Source: Bacillota bacterium
Lineage (GTDB): Bacteria; Bacillota; Clostridia; Oscillospirales; Acutalibacteraceae
Direction: 5' to 3'
Assembly: GCA_022706685.1 (NCBI GenBank)
Contig: JAKJCA010000010.1
Span: 1-64,000, forward strand
Length of the DNA stretch: 64,000 bases
Positions 1 to 7,373 of the stretch are shown in pieces (position 1 is the first letter of the stretch; the number at the start of each line of letters is the position of its first letter). Below the pieces are notes generated by a model. That model did no database searches and was not told the origin of the DNA. It saw only the letters and a list, made by a program, of their open reading frames with translations. Position numbers and translations under genes: made by a program.

Positions 1-91
1 TTTGCTGAGGTTTGTCGCCGCAAGCCGCAAAGAGCAGCAGAAAGGCAAATGTCAGCAAAAGGGCCGCGATCTTTTTTGTTTTCATCAGCAT
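1..91 (-). CDS. lipoprotein N-terminus (truncated by window edge)
   Basis: Only the first 30 codons are present; the gene runs off the left edge of the window. The visible part is a classic lipoprotein signal: a basic n-region (MKTKK), a Leu/Ala/Phe-rich hydrophobic stretch, and a lipobox ending FAA-Cys at residue 24, followed by GDKP. The start at 91 is preferred because AAGGAG lies about 10 bases upstream; an in-frame ATG two codons later (85) is the alternative. The mature protein would be anchored on the outer face of the membrane. A substrate-binding protein or other surface lipoprotein is possible, but nothing visible decides between them. Confidence 0.7.
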   Translation of the reverse strand, partial: MLMKTKKIAALLLTFAFLLLFAACGDKPQQ

Positions 92-211
92 GGCAATCGG
101 TCTCCTTATTTAAGCCGGACGGTGTATTTAACCAAGAGTTTCAACCCGTTCATCGTAACGAATTCGGGGGGTCTTGTCAATGTCTGCCCGCGGGGATTCG
201 GCCGCATCTGC

Positions 212-244
212 TAAAAAAACGCCCCCGGCTTTTTCAGAGCCGGG
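212..244 (-). terminator. intrinsic terminator after the Thr-rich secreted protein gene
   Basis: On the minus strand a 7-bp stem CCCGGCT/AGCCGGG (238-244 paired with 224-230) is followed by GGCG and seven T residues (219-213). It sits about 25 bases after the stop codon at 268, so it should end transcription of that gene before the lipoprotein gene further left. Confidence 0.85.
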
Positions 245-267
245 AACGTTTAAGTTGAAACAGAGAA

Positions 268-1269
268 TCAATAAGCGAACGTGTAGTTGCCTCTGTAAGT
301 ACCGGTAACGTCGGCGTTGATGCCGATGAGGCTGTACTTCAGCTTGCCGGTGATGTTCGCCGGGGTGGTAATGTCGAGTTTGGTCAGCAGACCCTGCGCG
401 TTGAAGACCGCTTCGATCTTGCAGCCGGTATAATTGACGTTCGCGTCCTGAAGGGTAAAAGGCTCAAGGTCTTCGGGGCCGAGATCGAGCGTATCCATAC
501 ACTTGGAAACGTATTTCGGTTTGTCTCTCAGAGCGTTGGCGCCTGAGGTTTTATCATCGTTCATCACGATGGTCACCTTGCAGCCGCTGCCGTTGGCGAC
601 GCAGGTGGCGGACTTGACGCCGTTGGTGCCCGTGGGGCTCAATTCGCTCATCTTCGCATAATCGCCGCGCGGGAGCCATTTGCTCAGGTCTTTGTTGTCT
701 TTGGTGGATTTGCCGTTGACAAAGGTATAAGTAGGCTTTTCCGTGTAATCGTTCGGCAGCAGATCGAGCGCGATGTTCTTGACAACGCTGCCGCCGGTGA
801 TGGACTGGATGGTCGAGGTCGTTCCGTCTTTTTTGGTGACGGTGACCTTCCCTTTATAGGTCTTCATGGCGTTGGCGTATTGGTTGTAAAACTCAATGAC
901 CTTGGACATGGAGCCGTTGATGGGGAAGGTAATCCCCTGGGGTTTGGTGGTGGTCTGGGTGGTGCCGGGCTTGGTCGTCGCGGGAGGAAGGGTGGTTTGT
1001 CCCTCAACGGTGGTTTCTTCGAGGGTGGTTTCTCCTTCGACGGTCGTTTCAACCTGCGCCGTGGTTTCGCCTTCAACGGTCGTTTCTTCGAGGGTGGTTT
1101 CCTCGCTGGTCGCTTCGGTGGTGGTGGCGGGTTCCGCTGCCGGCGCCTGTTTGAAAAGGCCGAACACGGACGTCACGGACACCACCAGCAGCAGGACCAT
1201 CGCGACGGTCAGCAACTTGGTGATTGTTTTCAACTGTTTTTCCACTGAATAACCTCTTTTCTTATTCAT
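268..1269 (-). CDS. secreted or membrane-anchored protein with Thr/Glu-rich repeat linker
   Basis: A 333-residue protein of unknown function. Residues 1-16 are basic and 17-38 form one hydrophobic segment (signal peptide or N-terminal anchor). A low-complexity stretch at about 46-112 repeats the unit TTxEETTVEGETT about three times and then becomes Thr/Pro/Lys-rich, like the flexible wall-spanning linkers of Gram-positive surface proteins. A globular C-terminal domain of about 215 residues follows, with four Cys residues that could pair. A GTG nine bases upstream (1278) is an alternative start; the ATG at 1269 is chosen because AAGTGA lies six bases before it. The gene has its own promoter and terminator. 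The extracellular domain could bind or sense something at the surface, but I do not recognise its family. Confidence 0.75.
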   Translation of the reverse strand: MNKKRGYSVEKQLKTITKLLTVAMVLLLVVSVTSVFGLFKQAPAAEPATTTEATSEETTLEETTVEGETTAQVETTVEGETTLEETTVEGQTTLPPATTKPGTTQTTTKPQGITFPINGSMSKVIEFYNQYANAMKTYKGKVTVTKKDGTTSTIQSITGGSVVKNIALDLLPNDYTEKPTYTFVNGKSTKDNKDLSKWLPRGDYAKMSELSPTGTNGVKSATCVANGSGCKVTIVMNDDKTSGANALRDKPKYVSKCMDTLDLGPEDLEPFTLQDANVNYTGCKIEAVFNAQGLLTKLDITTPANITGKLKYSLIGINADVTGTYRGNYTFAY

Positions 1270-1295
1270 TTGAATCACTTTTCGTGAGCATAATT

Positions 1296-1325
1296 ATATT
1301 ACTATTTGAAGACCCATGCTGTCAA
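1296..1325 (-). promoter_or_regulatory. sigma-A type promoter for the Thr-rich secreted protein gene
   Basis: On the minus strand there is a perfect TTGACA at 1325-1320, an 18-base spacer, and TAATAT at 1301-1296. An overlapping TATAAT further downstream could also serve as the -10, but its spacing from this -35 would be 21. The predicted start of transcription lies about 20 bases before the ATG at 1269. Confidence 0.6.
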
Positions 1326-1395
1326 GCGACCCGGTATTTGCGGAAACCCTTTATTGCGTCCGTATCGGCGCACAGGCGCCGCTGTCCGGCAGTAT

Positions 1396-2043
1396 TCACA
1401 AGCGGTTTGCCGGCGGCGGAAAGCCGACGCGCTCACGCGGATAAGCCGCGCCGCGGCCGAGTGCGCGCGCGAGCAGCGCAAAGTGCGTGTCGAGGTGCGG
1501 CGGGCTCCAGTTGCCGCTTCTGCACAGGAAAATGAAATCATACGTTTGTTTCAAGATTTCCGTATCGTCCGGGGCGGGTTCTACGCTGCCGCCGCCGAGC
1601 AGGGCGGTTTCGGAATCCTCCCGGGCAGTCCAAAGATAACGCATACCGGGCCTTTCAAGTTCAAGTTCGGCGGCCCAGTTGGCGCAGCTGTAGCGCCGCC
1701 CCGGGGCGCGCAGGCAGTAGCGGTCGTGGTGGAAGTCGACATTGCGCACCTCGAAAACCTCTCCGGGTCCGGTCCTTTCAAGGATAACGGGAACCAGATT
1801 CGCATGGCTTTCCGCAACGGACGCCTCGCAGCGGCAGTCAGCGAACAGGCCCAGGAAACGATAATACGCGGGTATGACACCGACAGCGGGCAGCTCGGCC
1901 GGATGTAGAGCATAGACCTCCCGCCAGGCGGCAAGGATGCGCGCGTCTTGCTCCTCTTCACCGCAGCGCGGAAAAAGAGCCCCGCGCTGCGAAGAGCTGC
2001 AGGCGGGGAAATAGTCAAAATCGACAGAGAGGAAGCGCTTCAA
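1396..2043 (-). CDS. hypothetical protein, possible UPF0489/arginase-like fold
   Basis: 215 residues starting at a TTG, with GGAGGG five bases upstream. The first residues contain SVDFDYF, and near residue 101 there is VDFHHDRY, an Asp/His cluster of the kind that binds metal in arginase-like and UPF0489 proteins. CANW and a late HLDTHF are further His/Cys/Trp-rich patches. There is no signal peptide or membrane segment, so it should be cytoplasmic. It lies 36 bases after the large P-type-ATPase-like gene and could be its last operon partner. The UPF0489 assignment is a motif impression only. If correct, a metal-dependent hydrolase acting on a guanidino group (some relatives are peptide arginases) would be one option. 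No peptide-precursor gene is visible next to it. Confidence 0.6.
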   Translation of the reverse strand: MKRFLSVDFDYFPACSSSQRGALFPRCGEEEQDARILAAWREVYALHPAELPAVGVIPAYYRFLGLFADCRCEASVAESHANLVPVILERTGPGEVFEVRNVDFHHDRYCLRAPGRRYSCANWAAELELERPGMRYLWTAREDSETALLGGGSVEPAPDDTEILKQTYDFIFLCRSGNWSPPHLDTHFALLARALGRGAAYPRERVGFPPPANRL

Positions 2044-2079
2044 AGGGACCCTCCGAAAACCGTCAGGCAGCGGGAACAG

Positions 2080-5000
2080 CTAAGCGGTTTTTTTCAGCCG
2101 GCCCGCCAGCAGGAGCAGCAGGGCGCAGAAGGCTTGGAAAAGCAGCACCGTTATCACGCCGGGAATGCCCCGCGAAGGCATCAGCGCGAAAACGGTATAG
2201 GCGGTGAAACCGGCGGCCGCAAGGATGACCTGCAGCGCCTCGCCGAAGCGGATGACAAAATCCAGCCCGATACAGGAGCATACCGCGCGAAGCGTCGACA
2301 AGAGGCTGCCGCCATGGACGACGGTGGCCGGGGCCTGGTGCCTGACGCGGTTTTTATAACGCATAAAGATTCTGCCGGCTCCCGCGCTGAGAATTTTCAC
2401 GCTGCCGGTTTTCAGCGAGAAGAAGTCGGTAATGAGTTCCTCGGTGATGTTGGAATCCCAGGTGCGCACAAGCAGTTTAACGCCCTGCTTCTGCAATGTT
2501 TTGATATAGGGCGCGATGCGCGCGTCCGGCGCGTAACCGATGACAAACATCGCGGCGAGTTTGTTTTCGACGGCGAGGTAGACGACTTTCCTTCCGTCTC
2601 TGAGATAACGGTCCTCCTCGGCTTTGACGGGCACCTCGACGTTATGGTTGCTTAAAAGCTGCCGGTTGCCGAAAAGCACCGTCTGGTTATAGATAAGGCA
2701 CGTCAGTCCCAGCCGGTCTTCGTAATGCAGGTTTTTGACGGGCGGAAGAATATCTTTCGTCCCGCCGATGACTTTGGTGAATGCTTCCGCCAGGGGGCCG
2801 CCCGCTTTGATGACCACGGCGGCGGAATACAGGAGAATGTCGTCGATACGGACGTTTTTATAGTCCTTGACACCGAACATTTCACAGCGGTAGGGGTCGA
2901 AAAGGCCCGCGGAATCAATCACGACGGCATCGCAGCCGCTGTACTGCGCCGCCGCCCTGCGGCCGGCTATCATGACCTCGTCGGGGTTGAGCTTGCGGTT
3001 GGCGCGGACCACGGTGGACATCAGATAGGCGCCCGCGAATACGGGGGCGCCCGCGCACAGCGCGCCGCTGAAGACCGCGAAACCGTTCTGGACGCTTTTG
3101 GTCAAAATCCCGGCCGCCGCGCCCGCCGCCAGCGACGCAAACGCGATCAACGGCACAAAGACGCGGTTGATGCCGGCCGAAATGCCTTCGTTCGCCTTGG
3201 CGTGCTCGAAGAAACCGGCGGGAAAGTTCATCGCGCAGGCATACAGGATTTCCGGCTTGTCCATCAGAATGCTTTTGCCCGCCTCGAAACTGTCGTTGTC
3301 GTCGTCAATGTCCTGCAAGCCGTGCAGGGAGTCGGCAATATCGAAAGCACACAGCCTGAAATTGCCGGCGTTGGAAATCGCGGCGGCTCGCCGCGCATAG
3401 GCGGCGGCTATCAGCGCGAAAATCGCCGCGGCGCAATAGACCGCCGCGCCGCGCCCGGGGAACAGCGAAAAACCTGCAACCGTATGCAGGGCGCAAACGG
3501 CGACAGCCAGCGCGGGAAGAGCGTCTGTGTTCGGTTTCAGCCGCGCCAGTGACGCGAAGCCGGAGACCAGCGTCGGCGCGTTGAAGGCCGATGCCAGCAG
3601 CAGCAGCAGGAAGTTCAGCGCGAAATATCCCCTGCTCCCCTGCGTAAGCAAAGTGCTTTGGATGGAGAACCTCTCGAGCAGTTCCGGCAGGACAAACAGC
3701 AGCAGAGCCAGCAGTTCGATATACAGCAGCCCCGCCAGGCGGACGGTTGCTTTCTGCCGGGACGCGTTCAGCAGCGAGGCGATGCGGTTGCGCTGCTCGG
3801 GGAAACGGTATTCCAGGCGGCGTTTGCCGGCTTTGCGCTGCCGGTCCGCCTGTTCCGGTTCGCCGTCGGGCAAATCGAGAGGCAGCGGCGCGACCGCGTC
3901 GGGGGCCGCGTCGGGCACGCCGACAAGCGTGAATTTCTTCGCCTTTTCACGGCGTTTGGCGACAAGTTGTTTTTCAACAAGGTCTTCAGTAACGTTTTCG
4001 GAAGGCTGGCCCTGCTCGAACCCTTCGAGAACAATCTGGCCTTCGATATTTTCGGGATTCTCGTCAACGGCGGGAGGCGGCTGGGAACGTTCGGCGATTC
4101 TGGTCCTCTCGCGTTCGGCGGCGATGGTGTGCAGCATTTCTTCCGCGGGGATCACCTTCGGCATCGGCATCAGGTCCCCCGTCGCGGGCGGGCCCGCCTT
4201 TTTGACGATGACGCCCGGTTTTTCAATCGGCTCGCCGCTGTCTGCCGTTTCGCCGCCGAAGGTCCTCTCAATTTTGCCGGCGCCCATGAATCGGCGCCGG
4301 AGGTCGTCGGACTCCATGCCGCCGCTGAAATCGGACGTCAGGGAAATCCGCCGAACTTTTACCGGTTCCTGCCCGTCGTCCGGTGAAGGTTGTTCTGGAA
4401 CCGGGGGTTCAGGAGGCGGCGCGGGGGTTTCGTCTGAACCGCCGCCTTCCATATCCTCCTCACGCACCGCGGAAAAAGCCCGGATACGCGCGGTCAGGGT
4501 CATTTTGCGCAGTTTTTCCTCCGTGATGTCCGGGGCGGGATAGCCGGGCAGCGATACGGAGGGATATTTATCGAAAGGCGTGGCATCTTCTCTGCGCGTT
4601 TCGCCGGCCGGCGCCGCGCTGTCATCCTCCGGATCCGGCGTTGATATAACGAACAGCGGAGAAGCATCTTCCATTCCGGAGGAAGTTTCGGATTCGTCTT
4701 CCACCGCCGCGTAGCGGGGAGGCGAATACGCTTCTTGCTCAGGTTCCGCTGCCGCCGGCGCTTCACCGGCCGCAACAGCGCCGTCATCGTCCGGATGAAT
4801 CGCAGCCTGAGGCTGCGCCGGTTCGCCGACGGAGGGATCGTCCTCCACGGCAGGGGAAACTTCGGCCGGCTGATAGGGTTTGCCGAACGGTTCGGGTATT
4901 TCGAATTCGCGCAGCATGGCGTCTATCGCCTCGATGGTCAACTCGAAAGACGGCGGCCCGCCGGCCGGGACGGCTGCGTCGAAGCTTTGCGGCAAATCGT

Positions 5001-5424
5001 CCGGCGGCGGCACTGCGCCGGCCGGGAGAGGGCCGGATTGAGACCCGGATACGCTGTCGGGTGCCGCATCGCTTTGCAAAGGGGTATACGAATCAAAAGC
5101 GGAAACGAAAAAGCCGCTGTATTCGCCGGAAACCGGCGCGTCTGCCGGCGGCGGGGCGGAAGGCTCCTCTGCGGGAACGGCGTCAGCCGCCGGTCCGGCC
5201 GGCGCGGCGGTATAAGGGCCGAAAGAAGACGTAAAAGCGCCGCTGTATTCGTCAAGGTCCGCAACAGCATCGGGCTCTTCGGGCCGGGCGCCCGTTTTGG
5301 AGGTTTCGGCCAGCAAGCGGTCGATGTCCGCGATGGACCACTTTTTTTTGCCGTCAGGAGGCGAACCCGGACCGCCGGAGGCGGAGCTCCCGCTTCCCGG
5401 GGTACCGCCGGGGTCAGAAACCAT
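2080..5424 (-). CDS. large membrane protein resembling a degenerate P-type ATPase with long disordered N-terminus
   Basis: 1114 residues. Residues 1-540 are Pro/Ala/Glu/Asp-rich and almost certainly disordered. From about 560 the protein has about four hydrophobic helices (561-582, 600-622, 633-653, 660-680), a short soluble part, two more helices (756-800), a soluble region (810-1035) and two last helices (about 1045-1075 and 1085-1107). This is the layout of a P1B-type ATPase. The soluble region follows the P/N-domain order: VVIDSAGLFD (834-843) where DKTGTLT is expected, VLFGNRQLL (916-924) like the P1B N-domain GN motif, and LLVRTWDSN (984-992) in place of the TGD loop. The Lys/Thr of DKTGT, the TGE of the A-domain, the CPx ion motif and GDGxND are all missing. 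Ion pumping is therefore unlikely, and a scaffold or sensor role is inferred. It lies 18 bases after rlmB. ATG start with GGAGGG upstream. Confidence 0.75.
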   Translation of the reverse strand: MVSDPGGTPGSGSSASGGPGSPPDGKKKWSIADIDRLLAETSKTGARPEEPDAVADLDEYSGAFTSSFGPYTAAPAGPAADAVPAEEPSAPPPADAPVSGEYSGFFVSAFDSYTPLQSDAAPDSVSGSQSGPLPAGAVPPPDDLPQSFDAAVPAGGPPSFELTIEAIDAMLREFEIPEPFGKPYQPAEVSPAVEDDPSVGEPAQPQAAIHPDDDGAVAAGEAPAAAEPEQEAYSPPRYAAVEDESETSSGMEDASPLFVISTPDPEDDSAAPAGETRREDATPFDKYPSVSLPGYPAPDITEEKLRKMTLTARIRAFSAVREEDMEGGGSDETPAPPPEPPVPEQPSPDDGQEPVKVRRISLTSDFSGGMESDDLRRRFMGAGKIERTFGGETADSGEPIEKPGVIVKKAGPPATGDLMPMPKVIPAEEMLHTIAAERERTRIAERSQPPPAVDENPENIEGQIVLEGFEQGQPSENVTEDLVEKQLVAKRREKAKKFTLVGVPDAAPDAVAPLPLDLPDGEPEQADRQRKAGKRRLEYRFPEQRNRIASLLNASRQKATVRLAGLLYIELLALLLFVLPELLERFSIQSTLLTQGSRGYFALNFLLLLLASAFNAPTLVSGFASLARLKPNTDALPALAVAVCALHTVAGFSLFPGRGAAVYCAAAIFALIAAAYARRAAAISNAGNFRLCAFDIADSLHGLQDIDDDNDSFEAGKSILMDKPEILYACAMNFPAGFFEHAKANEGISAGINRVFVPLIAFASLAAGAAAGILTKSVQNGFAVFSGALCAGAPVFAGAYLMSTVVRANRKLNPDEVMIAGRRAAAQYSGCDAVVIDSAGLFDPYRCEMFGVKDYKNVRIDDILLYSAAVVIKAGGPLAEAFTKVIGGTKDILPPVKNLHYEDRLGLTCLIYNQTVLFGNRQLLSNHNVEVPVKAEEDRYLRDGRKVVYLAVENKLAAMFVIGYAPDARIAPYIKTLQKQGVKLLVRTWDSNITEELITDFFSLKTGSVKILSAGAGRIFMRYKNRVRHQAPATVVHGGSLLSTLRAVCSCIGLDFVIRFGEALQVILAAAGFTAYTVFALMPSRGIPGVITVLLFQAFCALLLLLAGRLKKTA

Positions 5425-5442
5425 AGCCGAAAATCCCTCCTT

Positions 5443-6180
5443 TCACAGCCGCTGCCTGGCGGCTTCGTATAGTATGATGCCCGCGGCAACAGAGGCGTTG
5501 AGCGAATCGATTCTGCCCTTCATCGGCAGCGAAACCAGAAAATCGCATTTTTCCCGGACAAGCCGGCCGAGGCCTTTGCCTTCCGACCCGATGACGAGCG
5601 CGCAAGGGCCCGTGAAGTCGTGTTCGAACCAGTTTCTGCCGCTTGTATCCGCGCCGAAAATCCAGACGCCGCGCTCCTTGAGCTCCCCGATGCAGGCGAC
5701 AAGATTCTTCACTTTGGCGACAGGCACATATTCGACCGCTCCCGCCGAGGCTTTGCCCGCGGCATAAGTCAGCGTGGCGGAACGCCTCTCAGGAATAATG
5801 ACGCCGTGCGCGCCGGCCGCATCCGCGCAGCGGATGACGGAACCGAGGTTGTGGGGGTCCTCGATTTCATCGCAGATGACCAGCAAGGGCGCCTCGCCTC
5901 TGCTCTCGGCAAGAGCGAATAAATCGTCGAGGCTCGCGTATTCACGGACGGCCGCCGCGGCGGCCACGCCCTGGTGGTTGCCGTGGCCGCACATGAAATC
6001 CAGTTTTTTGATATCGACATATTTGACGGTAACGCCGCTCTCGCGGCCTTTTGCGGCGAGAGCTTCCAGCAAACCGTTCCTGTTGCCTTTGGCAATATAC
6101 AGACAATCGACGGGCCTGCCGCTTTTGAGCGCTTCGGACACGGGATTCCTGCCGATGATGAGCTCTTGCGGGTTTTGCAT
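5443..6180 (-). CDS. rlmB: 23S rRNA (guanosine-2'-O)-methyltransferase, RlmB/TrmH (SPOUT) family
   Basis: 245 residues. The N-terminal substrate-binding part begins LIIGRNPVSEAL and the C-terminal part is the SPOUT knotted methyltransferase. Family motifs are clear: DPHNLG-type (EIEDPHNLGSVIR) near the middle, then VIGSEGKGLGRLV, and the final SLNASVAAGIILYE. These loops bind S-adenosylmethionine in the trefoil knot. The known role is 2'-O-methylation of G2251 (E. coli numbering) in the peptidyl-transferase region of 23S rRNA. The reading frame is open another 54 codons upstream, but the ATG at 6180 has GGAGG eight bases before it and gives the normal family length. An extended -10 promoter lies about 110 bases upstream, and the gene probably heads an operon with the large degenerate P-type-ATPase-like gene. 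Confidence 0.92.
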   Translation of the reverse strand: MQNPQELIIGRNPVSEALKSGRPVDCLYIAKGNRNGLLEALAAKGRESGVTVKYVDIKKLDFMCGHGNHQGVAAAAAVREYASLDDLFALAESRGEAPLLVICDEIEDPHNLGSVIRCADAAGAHGVIIPERRSATLTYAAGKASAGAVEYVPVAKVKNLVACIGELKERGVWIFGADTSGRNWFEHDFTGPCALVIGSEGKGLGRLVREKCDFLVSLPMKGRIDSLNASVAAGIILYEAARQRL

Positions 6181-6291
6181 GTGTCCGGCCTCCGTTTTTG
6201 GCTGGCTTTGTCCGCGGCGCGGCGGCGTTCTGCCGTCCGGCCGGGAACTCCTGTCTACCATATATAGACAAATATTAGCATATTTTACGCA

Positions 6292-6300
6292 ATTATACCA
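6292..6300 (-). promoter_or_regulatory. extended -10 promoter for rlmB
   Basis: On the minus strand TGG-TATAAT (the TATAAT is 6297-6292) forms a TGn-extended -10 element. No convincing -35 is seen 16-18 bases upstream. It lies about 110 bases before the rlmB ATG and just past the end of the convergently read acyltransferase gene's neighbour region. Confidence 0.5.
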
Positions 6301-6356
6301 CAATTTGGTGCATGCCTGCCATTTTTTTGGGCAGCCGGACAATCAATGCAAGGCGC

Positions 6357-7160
6357 TCAACGCAGGCGAAGCAGGAGTGTCACAAGAGCCAGAACGGCGG
6401 CGACCGCGGGCACATGGGCGATATAGACCGCCAGAGCGTGACGGCCCAGAAAGGCCAAAGGCGGTACCCTGCGGCGGTATGCCGACCCGGGCACTTTGCC
6501 CTGTTTGAGCGCGGCGCCCAGGAAGGTACCCGCAGCAAAAATAAAAAACCAGGGAATCAGCGGAAAATAATCGGCCGATGAAAATGAGCTCGTGCAGACG
6601 CCCAGAGGGAACAGCCAGGGAATTTCATACAGGCGCGCGGGCAGGCTGAACTTGAGAAAACCGCTGATGTTCGGGCCCAGCCAGCCGGCTGTCAGCCCCC
6701 TGGTGAGAAAATACAGCGCGAAACTGGCGGCTGCGCCCCAGGCTGGCTTGATTTTATCCAGCAGGGGTCTCAACGCCGCGAAAGCCAGCATCGACAGCGC
6801 CAGGAAATGAAGAATGCCGAAATAGATGCCGAAACCGCCGGCGCCCGCCAGCGGGAGCAGCACCGCCGTTACCAGTGTGACGGCAAGCGCGACGCCGAGC
6901 AGCTTGAGCCCCCTTTTGGCGTTGCTGCGCGACAGCCGCGAAGAAATACCGGAAATAACGATAAAAAGCCCGGCGAAAAAAGGCTCGACGGGCGTGAAAA
7001 AGTCGAACAGGACCTTTCCGATGGAGAAATCAAAAGCCGCGTAGGCGACATAGAAGCCGTGGTAAAAAATCATCAGCAGCACGGCAAAGCCGCGCAATTC
7101 GTCGAGCAGGATGATTCTCGGCTGTTTCGCCTGCGCGGGAGAGCCGGTTTCGGCGCCGAT
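6357..7160 (-). CDS. DUF1624/heparan-alpha-glucosaminide N-acetyltransferase-like membrane protein
   Basis: About 267 residues. The N-terminus RIILLDELRGFAVLLMIFYH is the hallmark opening of the DUF1624 (YeiB/HGSNAT catalytic) family, with the conserved Asp-x-x-Arg-Gly and a His at the end of the first helix. Some seven to eight hydrophobic helices follow, and a late YIAHVP motif matches the family's C-terminal helix. Members transfer acyl groups across or at the membrane, often onto cell-surface sugars; the substrate is unknown here. The start is unusual. The frame runs upstream through purB's antisense strand, but the only position with a good ribosome binding site (AGGAGG, eight bases away) is an ATC codon at 7160-7158. 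No ATG, GTG or TTG occurs between that site and the first conserved helix. Confidence 0.82.
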   Translation of the reverse strand: MGAETGSPAQAKQPRIILLDELRGFAVLLMIFYHGFYVAYAAFDFSIGKVLFDFFTPVEPFFAGLFIVISGISSRLSRSNAKRGLKLLGVALAVTLVTAVLLPLAGAGGFGIYFGILHFLALSMLAFAALRPLLDKIKPAWGAAASFALYFLTRGLTAGWLGPNISGFLKFSLPARLYEIPWLFPLGVCTSSFSSADYFPLIPWFFIFAAGTFLGAALKQGKVPGSAYRRRVPPLAFLGRHALAVYIAHVPAVAAVLALVTLLLRLR

Positions 7161-7253
7161 CGTTTCCGCCTCCTGTCCGGATGTTTGGAATATTCTACCA
7201 TAAAACCCTGCTTTTTCATACGGCGCCGTCTGTATTCGGCGCCGACGTCCGGC

Positions 7254-7283
7254 TTGACACTGCGTCCGGGCGGACACTATAAT
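7254..7283 (+). promoter_or_regulatory. sigma-A promoter for purB-gtrA
   Basis: TTGACA at 7254-7259 and TATAAT at 7278-7283 match both consensus hexamers exactly, with an 18-base spacer. Transcription should start near 7290 and give a leader of about 84 bases before the purB ATG. The leader holds a small hairpin, GGCAA/TTGCC, but no recognisable purine riboswitch core. Confidence 0.85.
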
Positions 7284-7373
7284 AATAATGTTGCGAATGA
7301 AATATGCCGATTTGGCAATTTGGGTTTTGCCCGTACTCAAGGACCGCGAGAATGCAAAGAACGGAGACGCGCC

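Noticed and set aside
1011-1110. CRISPR-like or VNTR array
   Set aside because: The repeats encode the Thr/Glu linker of a protein, are degenerate at the DNA level, and have no spacers. No CRISPR array or cas gene was found anywhere in the window.
7284-7373. Purine riboswitch in the purB leader
   Set aside because: The leader lacks the conserved junction bases and three-way helix arrangement; only a small GGCAA/TTGCC hairpin is seen.
6807-7373. Extended purB start upstream of 7374
   Set aside because: The upstream frame covers the purB promoter (7254-7283) and encodes Arg/Glu/Gln-rich filler with no family similarity.
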